This document shows positions 43,286-53,350 of a DNA stretch of 64,000 nucleotides, piece after piece. The stretch lies in NCBI RefSeq assembly GCF_020171315.1, contig NZ_JAIUZP010000001.1:310001-374000 (forward strand), given 5' to 3'. The first letter of the stretch is position 1, and the number at the start of each line of letters is the position of its first letter. Source of the stretch: Pseudooceanicola nanhaiensis (lineage in GTDB: Bacteria > Pseudomonadota > Alphaproteobacteria > Rhodobacterales > Rhodobacteraceae). The notes under the pieces are model-generated. The model was not told the DNA's origin and did no database searches. It worked only from the letters and a program-made list of their open reading frames with translations. A program made the translations under genes and the position numbers.

Positions 43286-44799
43286 GCGAGCAGGCTTTCC
43301 CCCGTCATCTCGTCGGGCTTGGGCAGGCCCATGAGCTCCAGCAGGGTGGGGGCCAGATCGGCCAGCCGGCCGGCGCGCAGATGGGCGCCCTCGGGGCCGC
43401 CGATCAGCGCCACGGGGACGAGGTTGGTGGTATGCGCGGTGTGCGGCCCACCGGTTTCCGGGTCCACCATCATCTCGCAGTTGCCGTGGTCCGCCGTCAC
43501 GATCATCGCACCGCCCGCCTTTTCCAGCGCGGCCACGACCCGGGCAAGGCCCCGGTCCACGGCGGCGCAGGCGGCCATGGCGGCCTTCAGGTCGCCGGTG
43601 TGGCCGACCATGTCGGGGTTGGCGTAGTTGGTGACGATCAGGTCATAGCCGTGTTCGATCGCCTCGACGAACTTGTCGGTGACCTCCTCCGAGGACATCT
43701 CGGGCTGGAGGTCATAGGTGGCGACCTTGGGCGATTTCGGCATGAAGCGGTCTTCGCCGGTCTTCTCCTTCTCGACGCCGCCGTCGAGGAAGAAGGTCAC
43801 ATGGGGGTATTTCTCGGTCTCGGCGAGGCGGAACTGGGTCTTGCCCTGTTTCGCGACCCATTCGCCGAGCGTGTTCACGATCTCCTGCTTGGGGTAGCAG
43901 GTGGTCATGTAGGCGTTGTGGCTTTCGGAGTATTCCACCATCCCCAGCAGGGCGGCGAGGCTGGGCCGGGGGCCGGTGTCGAAGCCGTCGAAATCCGGTT
44001 GGCCGATGGCGGCGAGGATTTCGCGCGCGCGGTCGGCGCGGAAGTTGAGGCAGAAGAGCCCGTCGCCGTCCTTCACGCCCTGATAGCCCGCGATGACGGT
44101 GGGCGAGATGAACTCGTCCGTCTCGCCGTTCTCGTAGGCGCGGGTCACGGCGGCATGGGGCGTGGCGGCTTTCACGCCCTCGCCCTTGATCATGGCGGCA
44201 TAGGCCTCGCCCACGCGTTCCCAGCGGTTGTCGCGGTCCATGGCGTAATAGCGCCCGATCACGGTGCCCACGGTGGCGCCTTCGGGCAGGCCCTCGTCGA
44301 GGTCGTTGAAATAGCCGTAGGCCGACTTGGGCGCCACGTCGCGGCCATCGGTGATCGCATGCAGCACCACAGGCACCCCGGCGGCGGCGATCGTGTTGAT
44401 CGCGGCGAGGATGTGGGTCAGGTGGCCGTGGACGCCGCCGTCAGAGACGAGGCCCATCAGATGCGCCGTGCCGCCGGTTTTCTTCAGCGTCGCGATGAAA
44501 TCGTTCAGCGGGCCGTTCTTGGCGAAGGAGCCATCCTCGATCGCGAGGTCGATCTGGCCGAGGTCCATGGCGACCACGCGGCCTGCGCCGATATTGGTGT
44601 GACCAACCTCGGAGTTGCCCATCTGGCCCGAGGGCAGGCCCACGTCGGGGCCGTGGGTGATCAGCGTGGCATGGGGGCAGGTGGCCATGATCCGGTCAAA
44701 GGTCGGTGTCTCGGCCAGTGCGGGGGCATTGGCCTCGGTGGTCTCGCTGAGGCCCCAGCCGTCGAGAATGCACAGAACTACCGGTTTCGGGGTGGTCAT
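43282..44799 (-). CDS. gpmI: 2,3-bisphosphoglycerate-independent phosphoglycerate mutase
   Basis: 505 residues. LCILDGWGLSE supplies the first metal-binding Asp, Ser63 in SGQMGNSEVGH is the phosphorylated nucleophile, and TADHGNCE and GGPHTAHTTN carry further metal ligands. It interconverts 3- and 2-phosphoglycerate in glycolysis/gluconeogenesis and needs Mn2+. The ATG at 44799 is chosen on homology; the upstream in-frame extension lies in noncoding sequence. Its stop overlaps the EnvC-like start. Confidence 0.96.
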   Translation of the reverse strand: MTTPKPVVLCILDGWGLSETTEANAPALAETPTFDRIMATCPHATLITHGPDVGLPSGQMGNSEVGHTNIGAGRVVAMDLGQIDLAIEDGSFAKNGPLNDFIATLKKTGGTAHLMGLVSDGGVHGHLTHILAAINTIAAAGVPVVLHAITDGRDVAPKSAYGYFNDLDEGLPEGATVGTVIGRYYAMDRDNRWERVGEAYAAMIKGEGVKAATPHAAVTRAYENGETDEFISPTVIAGYQGVKDGDGLFCLNFRADRAREILAAIGQPDFDGFDTGPRPSLAALLGMVEYSESHNAYMTTCYPKQEIVNTLGEWVAKQGKTQFRLAETEKYPHVTFFLDGGVEKEKTGEDRFMPKSPKVATYDLQPEMSSEEVTDKFVEAIEHGYDLIVTNYANPDMVGHTGDLKAAMAACAAVDRGLARVVAALEKAGGAMIVTADHGNCEMMVDPETGGPHTAHTTNLVPVALIGGPEGAHLRAGRLADLAPTLLELMGLPKPDEMTGESLLA

Positions 44800-44972
44800 C
44801 GGCCGTGGCTCCTGTCTGCCTGCTTCAGGGCCGGTTTCTAGCTGGTGACGTCCGCCGGGGGAAGAGAGGGCGGGGGGATTGTCCAAGATGCGACAGATGG
44901 TTGCGCAATCAGCGCGTCACGCTGCACCGCGGGGCTGAAATCCCCGGCGTGCCGCGGCCCGGAGGGCGGGCC

Positions 44973-45443
44973 TCAGACCCGGTGATAGGGCGAGCCCGCG
45001 AGAATCGTCGCGGCGCGGTAGAGCTGTTCGCTCAGCATGGTGCGGGCCAGCATATGCGGCCAGACCATCTTGCCGAAGCTCAGCGCCCAGTCGGCCCGGG
45101 AGCGCAGCTCGGGCGCGATGCCGTCGGCGCCGCCGATGACGAAGGCGAGGTCCTGCGCGCCCTGATCGCGGTGAAGGGCCAGCCGGTCGGCGAAATCCGG
45201 CGAGGTCATGACGCGGCCGCGCTCGTCGAGCGCCACGAAGACGGCGCCCTTGGGCAGGGCACGCTCCAGCAGGGCGGCCTCGGCCTCCATGCCGCCGCCC
45301 TTCTTGTCCTCGACCTCAACGACATTGGCCGGCCCGAGCCCGAGGGCCCGGCCGGTTCTGTCGAAGCGGGTCAGGTAGTCGTCGATCAAGTCGCGCTCCG
45401 GGCCCGCCCGGAGGCGGCCCACGGCGCAGATGTGCAGCCGCAT
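44973..45443 (-). CDS. rlmH: 23S rRNA pseudouridine-1915 N3-methyltransferase
   Basis: 156 residues, SPOUT fold. LRLHICAVG-type N terminus ([16 protein letters not shown]), [23 protein letters not shown] and the C-terminal [19 protein letters not shown] are all RlmH signatures. It modifies pseudouridine 1915 of the intact 70S ribosome. It follows rsfS with six bases between, the standard rsfS-rlmH pair. Confidence 0.97.
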   Translation of the reverse strand: MRLHICAVGRLRAGPERDLIDDYLTRFDRTGRALGLGPANVVEVEDKKGGGMEAEAALLERALPKGAVFVALDERGRVMTSPDFADRLALHRDQGAQDLAFVIGGADGIAPELRSRADWALSFGKMVWPHMLARTMLSEQLYRAATILAGSPYHRV

Positions 45444-45449
45444 GAGAGC

Positions 45450-45815
45450 TCAGACGCGCGTTGCCGCCGCGGGCGAGGGGCCCCACATCTTTTCGAGCTG
45501 GTAGAACTCGCGCACTTCGGGGCGGAAGACATGGATGATCACATCGCCCGTGTCGATCAGCACCCAGTCGCCGGTTTCCTTGCCCTCGATCTTGCTCAGG
45601 CGGCCGTACTCCTGCTTGAGACGGTCAACCAGCTTCTCGGCGATGGCCGAGACCTGGCGGGACGACCGGCCCGAACAGATCAGCATGTAGTCGCCCATGG
45701 CCGACTTGCCGCGCAGGTCGATCTGCACGATCTCCTCCGCCTTGTCGTCGTCCAGCGATTTCAGAATAAAGGCCAGCAGCTCTTCGCTTGTCGGCTGTGC
45801 GGTGGCGGCCGTCAT
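45450..45815 (-). CDS. rsfS: Ribosomal silencing factor RsfS
   Basis: 121 residues. Hallmarks: DDDKAEEIVQIDLRGKSAMGDYMLICSGRSSRQV and GDWVLIDTGDVIIHVF. RsfS binds uL14 on the 50S subunit and blocks subunit joining in stationary phase. The 241 bases upstream (45816-46056) carry no gene I can see and should hold its promoter. Confidence 0.97.
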   Translation of the reverse strand: MTAATAQPTSEELLAFILKSLDDDKAEEIVQIDLRGKSAMGDYMLICSGRSSRQVSAIAEKLVDRLKQEYGRLSKIEGKETGDWVLIDTGDVIIHVFRPEVREFYQLEKMWGPSPAAATRV

Positions 45816-46056
45816 AGGCGCCCCCGTATTGGCGGTAATGGCCGCGTCAACGTCAAGTGACAGGACATTGTCCTCCTAGTGGCGTGCCGACAGAGCCCCG
45901 GCACTGGGTCATGAGTAAAGGTAGCAACAGGGGGGCGAATTTTCAACGATTTCGGCCCGGCCCGGTTTCCCCGGCAAGGCGCCGCCCTTACGCGAGGTCC
46001 GCGTGGCTTGCAAGCGCTTGCCGCAGGACGTTGCGGCAGAACAGGGAAAATCTGCG

Positions 46057-47397
46057 TCAATCCAGTGCTTTTGACGGCGAGTCCGGGCCGGGGGTCTCGT
46101 TCAGCACCCGCACTTCGCGCTGCGGGAAGGGGATGGAGATTCCATGTTCCTTGAACGCATCCCAGAGCGCCAGATAGACGTTTCCGCGGATATTGGTGAG
46201 CCCGCCGGTCGGGTCCGTGATCCAGAATCGGAGGATGTAATCCACCGAGGAATCGCCGAAGCCGACGATGTGGCAGACCGGCGGTTTGAAGGTCAGCACC
46301 CGGCTGACGGACTGCGCGGCCTCGATGGCGATGCGGCGCACCGCGTGGGGGTCATCGCCGTAGGACGTGCCGAAATAGATGTCGAGCCGGACGAAATCAT
46401 TGGAGTGGGACCAGTTCACCACCTGGCCGGTGATCAGGTCTTCGTTCGGGATCAGGTATTCCTTGCCGTCCCGCGTCACGACCGAGACGTAGCGCGCGCC
46501 GAGCGCGTTGATCCAGCCGAAGGTCTCGCCAAGGCTGATCACGTCGCCGGGCTTCACCGACTTGTCCATCAGGATGATGATGCCTGAGACGAGGTTCGAG
46601 ACGACCTTTTGCAGCCCGAAGCCGAGGCCGACACCGATCGCCCCCGAGAGGACGGCAAGCCCGGTCAGGTCCACCCCGACGGCGCGCAGCGCGATGAAGA
46701 AGGCGGCGCCATAGAGCGCGACCTGAAGCCCCTTGATCACCAGTTCCTGCATCGAGGGCGAGATGTCCTCGACCCGCCGGATGTTGGCGGCCCCCGCATG
46801 AGAAAGGAACCGGGCCAGCGTGATCAGCGCCGCCAGCAGCACGAAGCCCTGCAGGATCATCCACAGAGACAGCCGCATGGACCCGAGGGTGAGCGCCATG
46901 CTGTCGAGCAGCCCCTGGGTTTCGTCCTGCAGGCCGACGATGATCAGCGTGGCCCAGACCCAGCCGCCATAGCGCACCAGCGTGCGCAAAAGCGGGTTGC
47001 CGATGGCCCGTGTCAGCAGGGCGATCACCAGCCAGGCAAGCGCGAGGCTGCCGAGGATCGTCAGCAGGTAGGACCGGCTGGGCCATGTCGAGGCCCGCAT
47101 GATCCAGACCGCGGGCCAGATCAGCGCGACGAAGAAGATGTGCCGCAGGCGGCGGTGCAGGATCAGCAGCAGGCGGATGCGCCATTTCGGCCAGCCCTCC
47201 CGCGCGCGCAGCCAATCGTGCATCCGGGGCGCGAACCAGCGCGCCAGCCCCCAGGCCACCAGAAAGAGGCCGAGCGCTATGAGCACCTGGTAGACATTCC
47301 AGGGCCGGACGAGCCCGTGGAGGAAGTTGTCCACGCGCACCCAGACGCCAAGGGCGATCTGGATGATGGCGTCGATGGGGTCGCTTGCTGGCTCCAT
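46057..47397 (-). CDS. MscS-family mechanosensitive channel
   Basis: 446 residues with about five N-terminal TM helices before the conserved pore helix and beta domain (SGAIGVGLGFGLQKVVSNLVSGIIIL; then IPNEDLITGQVVNWSHSN). The Gly/Ala-rich pore pattern is that of MscS-like channels, which release solutes on hypo-osmotic shock. AGGGAAG ribosome-binding site before the ATG at 47397. The additional N-terminal helices make it a mid-size family member of unknown gating. Confidence 0.9.
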   Translation of the reverse strand: MEPASDPIDAIIQIALGVWVRVDNFLHGLVRPWNVYQVLIALGLFLVAWGLARWFAPRMHDWLRAREGWPKWRIRLLLILHRRLRHIFFVALIWPAVWIMRASTWPSRSYLLTILGSLALAWLVIALLTRAIGNPLLRTLVRYGGWVWATLIIVGLQDETQGLLDSMALTLGSMRLSLWMILQGFVLLAALITLARFLSHAGAANIRRVEDISPSMQELVIKGLQVALYGAAFFIALRAVGVDLTGLAVLSGAIGVGLGFGLQKVVSNLVSGIIILMDKSVKPGDVISLGETFGWINALGARYVSVVTRDGKEYLIPNEDLITGQVVNWSHSNDFVRLDIYFGTSYGDDPHAVRRIAIEAAQSVSRVLTFKPPVCHIVGFGDSSVDYILRFWITDPTGGLTNIRGNVYLALWDAFKEHGISIPFPQREVRVLNETPGPDSPSKALD

Positions 47398-47689
47398 TCG
47401 CTTCCCTGCGCGGCTTTCCGTCAGGGTGGCACGGCGGCCAAGCCCCTGTCCAGACGCGGGAATGCTGCGGTGCCGCATGCGTGAACCGCACGTGAGACCG
47501 CCCGGAACGCTTGCGAGACTCGGGAAGGCGGTATATCTCGCAGCCCATGAAACGTGTTTTCGACATGGATGATCGCGCGCGCCTGCCTTGGCGCTTCTTC
47601 GGCGCGTCGCTGACGGTCCTCGCACGCCTATGAGGCGCGTGACCAATTCGTGCAGCCAAAATTCAGCCAATTGAAATCGGAGAGGACCC
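47398..47689 (+). other. leuC upstream region with a 28-codon open frame
   Basis: A candidate promoter (TTGCGA at 47513-47518, TATATC at 47532-47537) lies ten bases ahead of an ATG at 47547 that opens a 28-codon frame ending at 47633 (MKRVFDMDDRARLPWRFF...). The peptide has four Leu residues, three of them in its last eight positions. It could be a nearly leaderless regulatory peptide for leuC, which starts 57 bases later with GGAGAGG. No Leu run is present, so attenuation is speculative. Confidence 0.35.
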
Positions 47690-49096
47690 ATGTCCCCCAA
47701 GACGCTCTATGACAAGATCTGGGATGCCCACCTCGTGGACACCACCCCGGATGGCACCAGCCTGCTCTACATCGACCGCCACCTCGTGCACGAGGTGACC
47801 AGCCCGCAGGCCTTCGAAGGTCTGCGCATGGCCGGCCGCAAAGTGCATGCCCCGGACAAGACCATCGCTGTTCCGGACCACAACGTGCCCACCACCCCGG
47901 GCCGCGAAGACCCGGCGAACATGACCGAGGATTCCGCGATCCAGGTGGCGGCGCTCGACAAGAACGCCCGTGACTTCGGCGTGCACTACTATCCCGTCAG
48001 CGACATCCGTCAGGGCATCGTGCACATCGTCGGCCCCGAACAGGGCTGGACCCTGCCGGGCATGACCGTGGTCTGCGGCGACAGCCACACCGCGACCCAC
48101 GGCGCCTTCGGCGCGCTCGCCCACGGCATCGGCACCTCGGAGGTGGAGCATGTGCTCGCTACCCAGACGCTGATCCAGTCGAAGTCGAAGAACATGAAGG
48201 TCGAGATCACCGGCCAGCTGCGCCCCGGTGTGACCGCCAAGGACATCACCCTGTCCGTCATCGGCAAGACCGGCACCGCCGGCGGCACCGGCTATGTCAT
48301 CGAGTATTGCGGTGAAGCGATCCGTTCGCTCTCGATGGAAGGCCGGATGACCGTCTGCAACATGGCGATCGAGGGCGGCGCCCGTGCTGGCCTGATCGCC
48401 CCGGATGAGACCACCTTTGAATACGTCAAGGGCCGCCCCCACGCGCCGAAGGGCGCCCAGTGGGAAGCCGCGCTGACCTGGTGGAAGACGCTCTTCTCCG
48501 ACGAAGACGCCCATTGGGACAAGGTCGTGACCATCAAGGGCGAAGACATCGCGCCGGTCGTCACCTGGGGCACCTCGCCCGAGGACGTGCTGCCGATCAC
48601 CGCGGAAGTGCCCGATCCCGCCAGCTTTGCCGGCGGCAAGGTCGAGGCGGCCAAGCGCTCGATCGAGTACATGGGCCTGACCCCCGGTCAGAAGCTCTCG
48701 GACATCGAGATCGACACCGTCTTCATCGGTTCCTGCACCAACGGCCGGATCGAGGACCTGCGCGCCGCGGCCGAGATCCTGAAGGGCAAGAAGATCAAGG
48801 ACGGCATGCGTGCCATGGTCGTTCCCGGCTCGGGCCTCGTGCGGGCACAGGCCGAGGAAGAGGGCCTTGCGGAGATCTTCAAGGAGGCCGGTTTCGAATG
48901 GCGCCTTGCGGGCTGCTCCATGTGCCTGGCCATGAACCCCGACCAGCTTCAGCCCGGCGAACGCTGTGCCGCGACCTCGAACCGCAACTTCGAGGGCCGG
49001 CAGGGCAAGGGCGGTCGCACGCACCTGATGTCGCCCGCGATGGCGGCTGCGGCTGCGGTGACCGGTCGTCTTACGGACGTCAGGGAACTGATGTAA
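47690..49096 (+). CDS. leuC: 3-isopropylmalate dehydratase large subunit
   Basis: 468 residues, aconitase superfamily. The [4Fe-4S] ligands lie in GSCTNGR and GCSMCLAMN; substrate-binding motifs DHNVPTT and [13 protein letters not shown] are intact. With LeuD it isomerises isopropylmalate in leucine synthesis. leuD lies 650 bases downstream, separated by an HdeD-like gene. leuB is not in the window. Confidence 0.97.
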   Translation: MSPKTLYDKIWDAHLVDTTPDGTSLLYIDRHLVHEVTSPQAFEGLRMAGRKVHAPDKTIAVPDHNVPTTPGREDPANMTEDSAIQVAALDKNARDFGVHYYPVSDIRQGIVHIVGPEQGWTLPGMTVVCGDSHTATHGAFGALAHGIGTSEVEHVLATQTLIQSKSKNMKVEITGQLRPGVTAKDITLSVIGKTGTAGGTGYVIEYCGEAIRSLSMEGRMTVCNMAIEGGARAGLIAPDETTFEYVKGRPHAPKGAQWEAALTWWKTLFSDEDAHWDKVVTIKGEDIAPVVTWGTSPEDVLPITAEVPDPASFAGGKVEAAKRSIEYMGLTPGQKLSDIEIDTVFIGSCTNGRIEDLRAAAEILKGKKIKDGMRAMVVPGSGLVRAQAEEEGLAEIFKEAGFEWRLAGCSMCLAMNPDQLQPGERCAATSNRNFEGRQGKGGRTHLMSPAMAAAAAVTGRLTDVRELM

Positions 49097-49137
49097 CGCT
49101 GGAGACCGGGAGTTAACCGGTTTCGAAAGGTGATGTC

Positions 49138-49650
49138 ATGAAGACCTGGCTTGTGATGCTTGGAATGGGGATCGTGCTGCTGATCGGCGGCATCTTCGCC
49201 CTGGCCAACCCCTTTGCCGCCACGCTGGCGGTCACGACGATCGTTGGCGCGGTCTTCCTCGTGACGGGGGTGTTGCAGGCCTATTCGGTCTTTCGCGACA
49301 GCGCGGCGCACGGACGTCTGTGGCACGGGATCAGCGCGTTGCTGAGCATCCTTGTCGGCGTCTGGCTCCTCGCCAACCCGCTGGCGGGCACGGTATCGCT
49401 GACGCTGATCGTCGGCGTGCTGTTCCTCTTCATCGGGGGCTTCCGCCTGGCTGCGGCCTGGGGGATGCGGTCCACACCTTTCTTCTGGCTTCTGCTGCTC
49501 TCCGGGGCGGCCTCGGTCTTCATCGGCATCATGGTGTTCTCCAACCTCCAGATGGCGGCTGTTTCCTTGCTGGGCATCCTGCTCGCGGTGGAACTGATCG
49601 CCGATGGTGTTGGCCTGATCGCCATCGGGCTCTTCTTGCGCTCCCGCTGA
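49138..49650 (+). CDS. HdeD-family (DUF308) membrane protein
   Basis: 170 residues, six predicted TM helices in three DUF308 repeats (VLLIGGIFALANPF; ILVGVWLLANPLAG; a third lacks the NP motif). HdeD proteins are linked to acid resistance in E. coli but have no defined activity. It sits between leuC and leuD in the same direction, so is probably co-transcribed with them. Confidence 0.88.
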   Translation: MKTWLVMLGMGIVLLIGGIFALANPFAATLAVTTIVGAVFLVTGVLQAYSVFRDSAAHGRLWHGISALLSILVGVWLLANPLAGTVSLTLIVGVLFLFIGGFRLAAAWGMRSTPFFWLLLLSGAASVFIGIMVFSNLQMAAVSLLGILLAVELIADGVGLIAIGLFLRSR

Positions 49651-49746
49651 GCGCGCCCGACGCAACAGGGCGACCCCCCGATGGGCGGGGGGCGCTGCTT
49701 GAACCCAGTTTTCGGGATGCCCCGCATCCCGCACAGGAGACAGCCC

Positions 49747-50352
49747 ATGGAAAAGTTCGAAAAACTTTCGGGGATCGCGGCGCCGATGCCGCTGGTGAAC
49801 ATCGACACCGACATGATCATCCCCAAGCAATTCCTGAAGACCATCAAGCGCACCGGCCTCGGCGTGCATGCCTTCGACGAGATGCGCTATCTCGACGACG
49901 GCTCCGAGAACCCGGACTTCGTGCTGAACAAGCCCGCCTACCGCGAGGCGCAGGTCATCGTCGCCGGCGACAACTTCGGCTGCGGCTCCTCGCGTGAGCA
50001 CGCCCCCTGGGCGCTTGCGGACTTCGGCGTAAAGGTCATCGTCTCGACCTCCTTCGCGGACATCTTCTTCAACAACTGCTTCAAGAACGGCATGCTGCCG
50101 ATCGTCCTGCCGCAGGAGCAGGTGGACCTGCTGATGAAGGATGCCGAGAAGGGCTCCAACGCGCGGATGGACGTGGACCTCGAGAAGCAGGAGATCACCA
50201 CCTCCGACGGCGAAGTGATCAAGTTCGACATCGACCCGTTCCGGAAGCGCTGCCTGCTGGAAGGCCTCGACGACATCGGCCTGACGCTGGAGAAGGCGCC
50301 CGCGATCGAGAGTTTCGAGTCGCAGGCCGCGCAGTCGCGCCCCTGGGTTTGA
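49747..50352 (+). CDS. leuD: 3-isopropylmalate dehydratase small subunit
   Basis: 201 residues. Signature [19 protein letters not shown] and the swivel-domain [17 protein letters not shown] identify LeuD. AGGAGA precedes the ATG at 49747. It is the partner of LeuC. Three 11-base tandem repeats begin with its stop codon. Confidence 0.97.
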   Translation: MEKFEKLSGIAAPMPLVNIDTDMIIPKQFLKTIKRTGLGVHAFDEMRYLDDGSENPDFVLNKPAYREAQVIVAGDNFGCGSSREHAPWALADFGVKVIVSTSFADIFFNNCFKNGMLPIVLPQEQVDLLMKDAEKGSNARMDVDLEKQEITTSDGEVIKFDIDPFRKRCLLEGLDDIGLTLEKAPAIESFESQAAQSRPWV

Positions 50353-50382
50353 GACGGGTCTGAGACTGGTCTGAGACGGGTC
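50350..50382 (+). repeat. Three 11-bp tandem repeats at the leuD stop
   Basis: TGAGACGGGTC, TGAGACTGGTC, TGAGACGGGTC in tandem; the first TGA is the leuD stop codon. In the same 354-base gap, a GC-rich hairpin at 50406-50426 may terminate leuD. The rest up to 50706 is relatively AT-rich, with no gene seen, and should contain the promoter of the next gene. Confidence 0.7.
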
Positions 50383-50706
50383 ACCGTCCCGTTTGACTGA
50401 ATTGTGGCGGCCCTGCCGGGGCCGCCGCAAACGGCGGAAATCCCGCGAAACCTGCTAAAACGCTGAATCAATTTCCGGAAAAACGCTGGCTTTTGCCGCT
50501 GTTGCGATCCGAAATTGATGCAAGAACGCACCAGTTCTACCGTTTTTTCGCCTCAGAATTGTTGTCTTCTTCGCGGGCGGCTTGAGGCCGACCGTCAAAC
50601 GGGGCAACATTAAGGCAAGATTGAGGCACCCGTCTGACGGCGGAATCAAGTTGGGACACAGACGCGGCAAAGTACCGTGTCGGGCCAAGTTGAAGGAAAA
50701 CGAGCT

Positions 50707-51549
50707 GTGATTGTCAGAATCACCGGTGCGCTGCTGCGCGCCCTTCTTGTCGCTTTGATGGTGGTCACGCCATCCCTGCTGCTGCCGGCGGTCTCTGCCG
50801 ACACGACCCAGATCGTTGTCCTTGTTGCCCTGATCGCGGGGGGCTTCGTCTTCACGGAATACAACAGCCGTATCCCGGTGCTGCTGGAGTTCCGCTATGC
50901 GCCGCCCTACAACCGGCTGCGGTTCTACACGCTCTTCGGGATCGTGTTGCTGCTGACGACCACGCAGGCCGGCCCCGCGCTGGATACGCCGATCGCCGAC
51001 CTGTTCAATTCGATCAGCCGTATCCTCGCCACCACGATCGATTTCCCCTATTCGCCCGTGCGCCTTGCCACGCTGACCCTGCCGGCGGGATCGCCGGTGG
51101 AGCTTGTCAACGCGGTGCGCGATGCCGCGGGCGTGGCCTATATCGGGGGCATGATCGGTGTCGTGGTGCTGGCGCTGCTGATCCGTCTGCACCGCTGGCC
51201 CACCCGCAGCGGCGCCTTCAACGTGTGGGTGAACCTGCCGATGTTCGAGCCCACCGGCGGGGGCGACGTGCTGCAGCGGCTGAAGCGCGATGCGGGTCTT
51301 AACGTCCTGTTAGGCTTCCTGCTGCCATTCTTGACGCCGCCGCTGTTCAAGCTTCTGACCGCGGCGCTGGCGCCCCTGTCGCTGGCCAACCCGCAATCGA
51401 TGATCTGGATCATGACGGCATGGGCCTTCATCCCGGCGAACCTGATCATGCGCGGCATCGCGCTCAGCCGCATCGCCGACCTCATCGGCGAGAAGCGCCG
51501 CCGCACCTATGCCGAGGAAGAGCCCGCGCTGCATCAGCATACGGCCTGA
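50707..51549 (+). CDS. Multi-pass membrane protein of unknown function
   Basis: 280 residues with about five hydrophobic segments (LLRALLVALMVVTPSLLLPAV; VALIAGGFVF; FYTLFGIVLLLTT; GMIGVVVLALLI; NVLLGFLLPFLTPPLFKLL) and a basic C-terminal tail. I do not recognise a named family. The start is probably the GTG at 50707, which has GAAGGA correctly placed; a GTG at 50677 is possible. The following exported phosphatase-fold gene overlaps its stop, so the two likely act together. Confidence 0.8.
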   Translation: MIVRITGALLRALLVALMVVTPSLLLPAVSADTTQIVVLVALIAGGFVFTEYNSRIPVLLEFRYAPPYNRLRFYTLFGIVLLLTTTQAGPALDTPIADLFNSISRILATTIDFPYSPVRLATLTLPAGSPVELVNAVRDAAGVAYIGGMIGVVVLALLIRLHRWPTRSGAFNVWVNLPMFEPTGGGDVLQRLKRDAGLNVLLGFLLPFLTPPLFKLLTAALAPLSLANPQSMIWIMTAWAFIPANLIMRGIALSRIADLIGEKRRRTYAEEEPALHQHTA

Positions 51550-52598
51550 TCTTCCTTTGCCTTCTGCTTCTCCCGGTGCCCCTGCGGGCGGGGGAGGGGC
51601 TGAGGATCGCCTTCTACCACACCGAACTGGCCCGCGATGGCCCCGGCCTGCTGCTGCGCGACATCCGCGCGGGCGATGCCCAGGTCGAGGCGGTGGCCAC
51701 CGTGATCGCGGCCTGCGCGCCCGATGTCCTCGTGCTGTCGGGGATCGACTATGACACCGACCTGGCCGCGCTCTCGGCCCTGAACGGGCGGCTGGAGTTG
51801 CGCGGGGCCGGGTATCCCCATCTCTTCACGGCGGAACCCAACACGGGCATGGCCACCGGGCAGGACCTTGATGGCGACGGACGCCTCGGCGGGCCGCGGG
51901 ATGCGCAGGGCTATGGTCGCTTCGCGGGGCAGGGCGGTATGGCGGTGCTCTCCCGCTGGCCGCTCACGATGGAACGCGATCTCTCGACCCTGCCCTGGCG
52001 CGATCTGCCGGGCAACCTGATGATCGACGCCAAGGGCCGGGAGGGTACGGCCGCCGCGGGTCACGCGGGGCAGCGCCTGTCCTCGGTGGCCCATTGGGTG
52101 CTGCGCGTCGGGACCGATCCGGCGCTCACGCTGCTGGCCTTCCACGCGACGCCTCCGGTCTTCGACGGGCCGGAGGACCGCAATGGCCGCCGCAACCATG
52201 ATGAAGTCCTCCTTTGGCAGCACCTGCTCGACGGGGCACTTGGCCCGCGCCCGGAACCACCGCTGGTCCTGCTGGGCGATGCGAACCTCGACCCCGCGCG
52301 CGGCGAGGGGCGGCGCGCGGCGATCAGGGCGCTGCTGACCCATCCCGCGTTGCAGGATCCCGCACCGGGGCGGGGTGCGGCGGGCTGCGCGCCGGGGCAG
52401 GGGGCGGCCCAGGCCACCGTGGACTGGGATGAGCCGATCCCGGGCGACATGCGCGTCAGCTATGTGCTGCCGGGACGCGGGCTTGAGGTGCTGGCTTCCG
52501 GTGTCGTCTGGCCCGAACCGGGGGCCGCGCTGGCCGACACAGTGGCACAGGCCAGCCGGCACCGGCTGGTCTGGGCCCGGCTTCGCTGGCCACCCTGA
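51546..52598 (+). CDS. Exported endonuclease/exonuclease/phosphatase-fold protein
   Basis: 350 residues. A hydrophobic signal (IFLCLLLLPVPLRA) precedes the EEP fold: RIAFYHTEL, a central block, LLGDANLDPARGEG (metal/His region) and a late HRLVWARLRW. No ATG, GTG or TTG is available in frame between an ATG at 51420 (which would read 42 residues through the upstream gene) and a GTG at 51576 (which would delete the signal). The CTG at 51546 overlaps the upstream stop as CTGA and is the most economical start. Phosphatase or nuclease substrate unknown. Confidence 0.72.
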   Translation: MIFLCLLLLPVPLRAGEGLRIAFYHTELARDGPGLLLRDIRAGDAQVEAVATVIAACAPDVLVLSGIDYDTDLAALSALNGRLELRGAGYPHLFTAEPNTGMATGQDLDGDGRLGGPRDAQGYGRFAGQGGMAVLSRWPLTMERDLSTLPWRDLPGNLMIDAKGREGTAAAGHAGQRLSSVAHWVLRVGTDPALTLLAFHATPPVFDGPEDRNGRRNHDEVLLWQHLLDGALGPRPEPPLVLLGDANLDPARGEGRRAAIRALLTHPALQDPAPGRGAAGCAPGQGAAQATVDWDEPIPGDMRVSYVLPGRGLEVLASGVVWPEPGAALADTVAQASRHRLVWARLRWPP

Positions 52599-52677
52599 GC
52601 GCTCGCCCGGCCGGGTTCTCCTCACGAGCACTTGAATTTCCTCCCCTTTCCGTCACAGCTGCGCTAGGGGAGGCCGC

Positions 52678-53292
52678 ATGTTCGTCGCACGTCATCATCT
52701 TCCGTTCGCCCGGCCGGGCGAGGTGATCGGTCTGCTGGGGGGATCTTTCGATCCGCCGCACGCGGGCCATGCCCATATCACCCGCGAGGCCCTGCGCCGG
52801 TTCGGGTTGGATCGGGTCTGGTGGCTGGTGAGCCCCGGCAACCCGCTGAAGTCCCGGGGGCCGGCCCCGCTGGAGAAGCGGCTGGAGGTTGCGCGGCAGG
52901 TGATGCAGCACCCGAGGGTGGAGGTCACCGAGATCGAGGCGCTGCTCGGCACCCGCTACACGGCCCGCACCCTGCGTCAGCTCAAGCGGCGCTATCCGGG
53001 GGTGCGGTTCGTCTGGCTCATGGGGGCGGACAACCTCGCGCAGATCGACCAGTGGCAGGAATGGCGCTGGATCATGGACAACGTCAGTGTCGGCGTGCTG
53101 GCGCGGCCCGGGGAACGGATCTCGGCGCGCATGTCGAAAGCGGCGCGACTCTACCGTGCGCAGCGGCTTCCGGCCTGCGCGAGTCAGCGCCTCGGCAAGA
53201 GCGAGCCGCCCGCGTGGTGCTTCGTAAACGTGCCGATGGTTGATCTGTCGTCGACAATGCTGCGCCAGCAGGGAAACTGGACGCAAACGTGA
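52678..53292 (+). CDS. nadD: Nicotinate-nucleotide adenylyltransferase
   Basis: 204 residues. [17 protein letters not shown] carries the HxGH-type nucleotidyltransferase motif (His28, His31), and VDLSSTMLR is the ISSTxxR-like ATP motif. It makes nicotinate adenine dinucleotide in NAD synthesis. The extended N terminus (about 14 residues) is common in Rhodobacteraceae. Confidence 0.95.
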   Translation: MFVARHHLPFARPGEVIGLLGGSFDPPHAGHAHITREALRRFGLDRVWWLVSPGNPLKSRGPAPLEKRLEVARQVMQHPRVEVTEIEALLGTRYTARTLRQLKRRYPGVRFVWLMGADNLAQIDQWQEWRWIMDNVSVGVLARPGERISARMSKAARLYRAQRLPACASQRLGKSEPPAWCFVNVPMVDLSSTMLRQQGNWTQT

Positions 53293-53350
53293 TCTGAGGG
53301 CCTTCGCAGGGTGCTTGCGTTCGCGTAGGACGCAGCTATAGCCTGCGCGC

